Of a stretch of 9,111 bases of DNA, positions 6,275 to 9,111 are shown in pieces. The notes beneath the pieces are model-generated. The model saw only the letters and a list, made by a program, of their open reading frames with translations, searched no databases and had not been told where the DNA came from. How positions within the stretch are numbered: position 1 is the stretch's first letter; every line of letters begins with the position of its first letter. The translations under genes were made by a program, and so were the position numbers. The stretch spans positions 1 to 9,111 of the forward strand of contig CALGWX010000050.1 of assembly GCA_937936215.1 (NCBI GenBank), read 5' to 3'. Origin of the DNA: an uncultured Burkholderiaceae bacterium (GTDB taxonomy: Bacteria; Pseudomonadota; Gammaproteobacteria; Burkholderiales; Burkholderiaceae_F).

Positions 6275-7084
6275 TCACGTCACGTCGGCCGACCGCGCCC
6301 GCCGCGGCTCCAGGCCCTTGCGCCCGGCCAGGCGGACGACGATCACCGAGACGTTGTCGCGCCCGCCGGCAGCGTTGGCCAGGTCCACCAGCCGCTGCGC
6401 GGCGCGCTGCACGTCGGGCACAGAAGCGAAGATGGCGCTGGCGATCTGCGCGTCGTCGACCATCTCCGTCAGGCCGTCGGAGCACAGCATCAGCACGTCG
6501 CCCACGCGCAGCGGAAAGTCGTGCACCTCCGGCTCGACGTCGCCGGTGGCGCCCAGCGCCCGGGTGACCAGGTTCTTCGACGGCAGCACCCGCGCCTCTT
6601 CCTCGGTCACCATGCCGGCGTCGAGCAGCTCCTGCGAGAAGGAGTGATCGCGGGTCAGGCCTTCCAGCACCCCCTCGCGGAAGCGATACAGCCGCGAGTC
6701 GCCCGCGTGCGCCACCCACAGCCGATCGCCGAGGACCCACGCAACGACCACCGTGGTGGCCATGCCCTCGAAGGCGGCGCTGTTGGCGGCGGCACGGGCG
6801 ATCGTGCCGTTGATCTCGACCATGCGCTCGATCAGCGCCCGGCGGGCGTCGAAGGGCGCGCCCTCGGCCTGCGCCTGCTCGAAGTCGCCGGCCAGCAGCG
6901 ACAGCAGTGAACTCACGGCCATGGTGGCGGCGATCTCGCCGGCGTTGTAGCCGCCGAGGCCGTCGCAGAGGATGAACAGCCCGAGGTCCGGGCGGGCGCC
7001 GATCGCGTCCTCGTTCAGCGGTCGCAGCTGCCCGGGGTGCGACAGCAGGGCGTAGTCGAGCGTGAAGGGCGTGGCCGCGGCCAT
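6275..7084 (-). CDS. PP2C-type (PPM/Stp1-like) serine/threonine protein phosphatase
   Basis: Cytosolic phosphatase of 269 residues, removing phosphate from Ser/Thr with two Mn/Mg ions. All core PP2C motifs are present in order: RPLNED (21-26, metal/phosphate site), CDGLGGYNAGEIAA (40-53, the DGxGG loop), MATTVVVAWV (108-117, usually MGTT), VAHAGDSRLYRF (124-135), LTRDHS (143-148), SDGLTEMV (202-209) and GGRDNVSVIVV (240-250). Asp26, Asp41, Asp203 and Asp243 are the expected metal ligands. No membrane segment or extra domain is seen, and the basic tail (about 255-266) is unremarkable. It starts 34 bp after the TerC stop, suggesting co-transcription, and the FHA gene follows. In other bacteria such pairs act with an Hanks-type kinase, sometimes with type VI secretion; neither is present here. 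Confidence 0.92.
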   Translation of the reverse strand: MAAATPFTLDYALLSHPGQLRPLNEDAIGARPDLGLFILCDGLGGYNAGEIAATMAVSSLLSLLAGDFEQAQAEGAPFDARRALIERMVEINGTIARAAANSAAFEGMATTVVVAWVLGDRLWVAHAGDSRLYRFREGVLEGLTRDHSFSQELLDAGMVTEEEARVLPSKNLVTRALGATGDVEPEVHDFPLRVGDVLMLCSDGLTEMVDDAQIASAIFASVPDVQRAAQRLVDLANAAGGRDNVSVIVVRLAGRKGLEPRRARSADVT

Positions 7085-7118
7085 GGTGAGCGGGAGCTTA
7101 GCTCGCTGGCCGGCCGCG

Positions 7119-7844
7119 TCAGGGCTGCGCGGGGACGCCGACCGCAGCCCGGCGGCGCGCCAGCCATCGGCCGAGGCCGACCACCAGCACCGCGCCGGCG
7201 ATGCTGGCGGCGTGATGCAGGGCCGCCCCCGGAGGCAGCAGCGGCTTCACGAACGGGTCGCCAACGATCAAGCCGCCAGCGATCCAGCCGAGCAGCGCCG
7301 CACCCGCCGTGACGATGATCGGAAAGCGGTCGAGCAGCCTGAGGATGACCTGCGCGCCGAAGATGATGAACGGCACGCTCACCAGCAGGCCAAAGACGAC
7401 GAGCCCGGTACGATGCGCCGGGTCGGCGTGCTCGGCGGCGCCGGCGATCGCAATTACGTTGTCGAGCGACATGACGAAGTCGGCGACGATGATCGTCTTG
7501 ACCGCCGCAAGCAGCTTCTCGGCGCCGTGCAGGTTTTCGCTGTCGTGGCCGTCGTCGGCGGGCGCCAGCAGTTTGACGCCGATCCACAGCAGCAGCAGGC
7601 CGCCGACGAGCTTGAGCACTGGCACCTGCAGCAGCGCCACCGCCACCGTAATCAGGATCACCCGCAGCACGATGGCGCCGGCCGCGCCCCAGAGGATGCC
7701 GAGGCGCCGCTGCCGCGCCGGCAGGTTGCGGCAGGCCAGCGCGATGATCACCGCGTTGTCGCCGCCGAGCAGGATGTCGATCAGGATGATCTGGACGATC
7801 GCATCCCACTGCAGCGTGACGAACCAGGCGGCGGCCGCGCTCAT
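7119..7844 (-). CDS. TerC-family (YjbE-like) integral membrane protein
   Basis: Inner-membrane protein of 241 residues with about seven hydrophobic segments. The two family signatures are ILIDILLGGDNAVIIALAC (20-38) and the inverted-repeat partner VADFVMSLDNVIAIAGAAEH (120-139), each with the Asp-Asn pair thought to coordinate metal during export. A hydrophilic His/Asp-containing loop (about 96-110) lies between the halves. TerC/YjbE relatives have been linked to manganese export and metalation of exported proteins; the substrate here is not determined. The ATG at 7844 has a good Shine-Dalgarno (AGGGAG, four bases before it). The phosphatase gene follows after 34 bp. I looked for the yybP-ykoY manganese riboswitch upstream and did not see its conserved elements. 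Confidence 0.9.
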   Translation of the reverse strand: MSAAAAWFVTLQWDAIVQIILIDILLGGDNAVIIALACRNLPARQRRLGILWGAAGAIVLRVILITVAVALLQVPVLKLVGGLLLLWIGVKLLAPADDGHDSENLHGAEKLLAAVKTIIVADFVMSLDNVIAIAGAAEHADPAHRTGLVVFGLLVSVPFIIFGAQVILRLLDRFPIIVTAGAALLGWIAGGLIVGDPFVKPLLPPGAALHHAASIAGAVLVVGLGRWLARRRAAVGVPAQP

Positions 7845-8245
7845 GCACTCCCTGCCATCGTACCTAGGCGCGCGCCAGCCGACGATCGCTGCTCAGCCAC
7901 GCCGAAGCACAGCCGCGGGCGACCGCCGACGCAGTTGCGAGCAAGCGCATCCGGCCGCAGCCTTGGCGCCGCCGGCCGACGACAGTTCAGCGGCGATCGC
8001 GGAAGGCTCAACGCGGTTGAGCACGACCGGCAGCCTTGCGGCGACCCCGGCGCCAGCCTACAAATGGTGAGCGCCTTCGTACTCGTGGCGACCGGGCGGC
8101 GGGCGCCTCCAAGCCACCGGCGCCTTCGGCGCGGCCCGCGCGCGACAGGCACGCCCCCGGCGGAGCATCGCGGCGTGCACTTGAACGCCGCCGGCGTCGC
8201 CTCTCGGACGGTTGCCGCTCGCATCGACCGCGGCCCAGGCCCCTC
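7845..8245. other. 401-bp intergenic region between sucD and terC
   Basis: I see no credible gene: the open frames crossing it are Arg/Pro/Ala-rich, lack ribosome sites and run against the neighbours. It contains a perfect inverted repeat GCTCAAC-GCG-GTTGAGC (8006-8022) and a small hairpin GCGCC-TTC-GGCGC (8120-8132) without a T-run. A promoter for terC must lie here or farther upstream in the suc operon, but no convincing -35/-10 pair was found. No clear intrinsic terminator follows sucD. Confidence 0.6.
8006..8022. repeat. 17-bp perfect inverted repeat, possible operator
   Basis: Seven-base arms GCTCAAC and GTTGAGC flank GCG. It is 162 bp upstream of the terC start and 224 bp after sucD ends. 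There is no T-tract on either side, so a terminator is unlikely. It could be a regulator-binding site or chance in GC-rich DNA. Confidence 0.4.
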
Positions 8246-9111
8246 TCACAGCACCGACGTCAGCAGCTTGCCGATCTCCGACGGGTTCTTCGTGGTCTTG
8301 ATCCCGCAGGCTTCGAGCACGGCCAGCTTCTCCTGCGCCGTGCCCTTGCCGCCGGAGATGATCGCGCCGGCGTGGCCCATGCGCTTGCCGGGCGGCGCGG
8401 TCACGCCGGCGATGAAGCCGACGATCGGCTTCTTCATGTGCCGTTTGGCCCATTCGGCGGCGGTTTCCTCATCGGAGCCGCCGATCTCGCCGATCATCAC
8501 CACGGCGTCGGTCTCGGGGTCGTCGTTGAAGAGCTTGAGCACGTCGATGTGCTTCAGGCCGTTGACTGGGTCGCCGCCGATGCCCACCGCGGTGGACTGG
8601 CCCAGCCCCAGCTCGGTCAGCTGCGCCACTGCCTCGTAGGTCAGCGTCCCGGAGCGCGACACCACACCGATGCGGCCCTTGCGGTGGATGTGGCCGGGCA
8701 TGATGCCGATCTTGATCTCCTCCGGCGTGATGACGCCGGGGCAATTGGGCCCCAGCAGCAGCGTGCGGCGGTTCTCCTTGCGCATGCGGTCGCGCACCTC
8801 GACCATGTCGCGCACCGGGATGCCCTCGGTGATGCACACCACGAGATCGAGGTCGGCCTCGACCGCCTCCCAGATCGCCGCGGCGGCGCCCGCCGGCGGC
8901 ACGTAGATCACCGAGGCATTGGCGCCGGTCTTCTCCTTGGCCTCGCGCACCGAGGCAAAAATGGGGATGCCCTCGAAGTCCTCGCCGGCCTTCTTCGGGT
9001 TCACGCCGGCGACGAAGCACTCCCGCCCGTGCGCGTACTCGCGGCAGGCGCGGGTGTGGAACTGGCCGGTCTTGCCGGTGATGCCCTGCGTGATCACGCG
9101 GGTGTTCTTGT
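8246..9111 (-). CDS. sucD: Succinyl-CoA synthetase (ADP-forming) alpha subunit, 5' end outside window
   Basis: The alpha subunit of the TCA-cycle enzyme that makes ATP or GTP from succinyl-CoA, working in the cytosol with SucC, whose gene should lie just beyond the high-coordinate edge. Visible sequence runs from KNTRVITQGITGKTGQFHT (CoA-binding Rossmann domain) through GVNPKKAGEDFEGIPIF, VSVIYVPP-like SVIYVPPAGAAAAIWEAV, ITEGIPVRDM, GPNCPGVITPEE and IGIMPGHIHRKGRIGVVSRSGTLTYEA to MGHAGAIISGGKGTA, which holds the active-site histidine that is phosphorylated. It ends KNPSEIGKLLTSVL. About 287 residues are present and only the first few are missing. A GTG inside VITQG (9097) is not the true start, because the family protein continues upstream with K-N-T-R in the same frame. 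Confidence 0.98.
   Translation of the reverse strand, partial: KNTRVITQGITGKTGQFHTRACREYAHGRECFVAGVNPKKAGEDFEGIPIFASVREAKEKTGANASVIYVPPAGAAAAIWEAVEADLDLVVCITEGIPVRDMVEVRDRMRKENRRTLLLGPNCPGVITPEEIKIGIMPGHIHRKGRIGVVSRSGTLTYEAVAQLTELGLGQSTAVGIGGDPVNGLKHIDVLKLFNDDPETDAVVMIGEIGGSDEETAAEWAKRHMKKPIVGFIAGVTAPPGKRMGHAGAIISGGKGTAQEKLAVLEACGIKTTKNPSEIGKLLTSVL

Noticed and set aside
5489..6910. 473-residue plus-strand open frame
   Set aside because: It runs antisense to the FHA and phosphatase genes, is rich in Arg/Gly/Ala/His, shows no known motif and is a product of high GC content opposite real genes.
7841..8224. 127-residue minus-strand open frame upstream of terC
   Set aside because: Arg/Pro-rich, no recognisable domain, no ribosome site, and it overlaps the terC start.
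7845..8245. Manganese (yybP-ykoY) riboswitch before terC
   Set aside because: I did not find the conserved loop sequences expected for this riboswitch, although TerC-family genes often carry it.
7062..8639. 525-residue plus-strand open frame
   Set aside because: It lies opposite terC and part of sucD, crosses the intergenic gap, and has low-complexity composition. The minus-strand proteins are clearly conserved families.
1..9111. CRISPR array, tRNA or rRNA genes
   Set aside because: No regularly spaced repeats, and no tRNA-like or rRNA-like stretches were recognised on either strand.

Overview
The window is high-GC DNA whose protein sequences look betaproteobacterial (Burkholderiales type): SucD, a YjbE-like TerC protein and a type IV pilin next to a PglL-type oligosaccharyltransferase. 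From memory, sucCD-terC-pilin-ligase neighbourhoods occur in Ralstonia relatives. The genus cannot be named from the sequence. Every gene I can support lies on the minus strand, so transcription runs from high to low coordinates.

Layout in transcription order: sucD (9111-8246, 5' end outside the window); a 400-bp GC-rich intergenic stretch with no credible gene; a TerC-family membrane protein (7844-7119); a PP2C-type Ser/Thr phosphatase (7084-6275); a two-FHA-domain protein (6181-5498); a regulatory region with a sigma-54-type promoter and an upstream inverted repeat (about 5347-5449); a type IV pilin (5292-4858); a strong intrinsic terminator (4801-4832); a PglL-type O-oligosaccharyltransferase (4779-2941); a MurJ/MviN-family flippase (about 2851-1478); a SAM methyltransferase (1257-574); and an IS3-family element with a frameshifted orfA, running off the low-coordinate edge (492-1).

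The most coherent reading is a compact pilin O-glycosylation locus. The pilin has Ser at mature position 63 inside an N-x-S-A-G-V-A context, which by memory-based ungapped alignment coincides with the glycosylated Ser63 of gonococcal PilE. The next gene is a ligase with the PglL signatures, followed by a membrane flippase that could turn over the lipid-linked glycan and a methyltransferase that could decorate it. The pilin appears to have its own RpoN promoter with an enhancer-like palindrome about 98 bp upstream of the predicted start site. A terminator after the pilin could keep pilin mRNA high while letting a little read-through reach the ligase. Upstream, a PP2C phosphatase and a phosphothreonine-reader-like FHA protein form a signalling pair without a kinase in view. 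The IS3 remnant marks the far edge of the glycan genes, and this side of the locus looks like accessory DNA.
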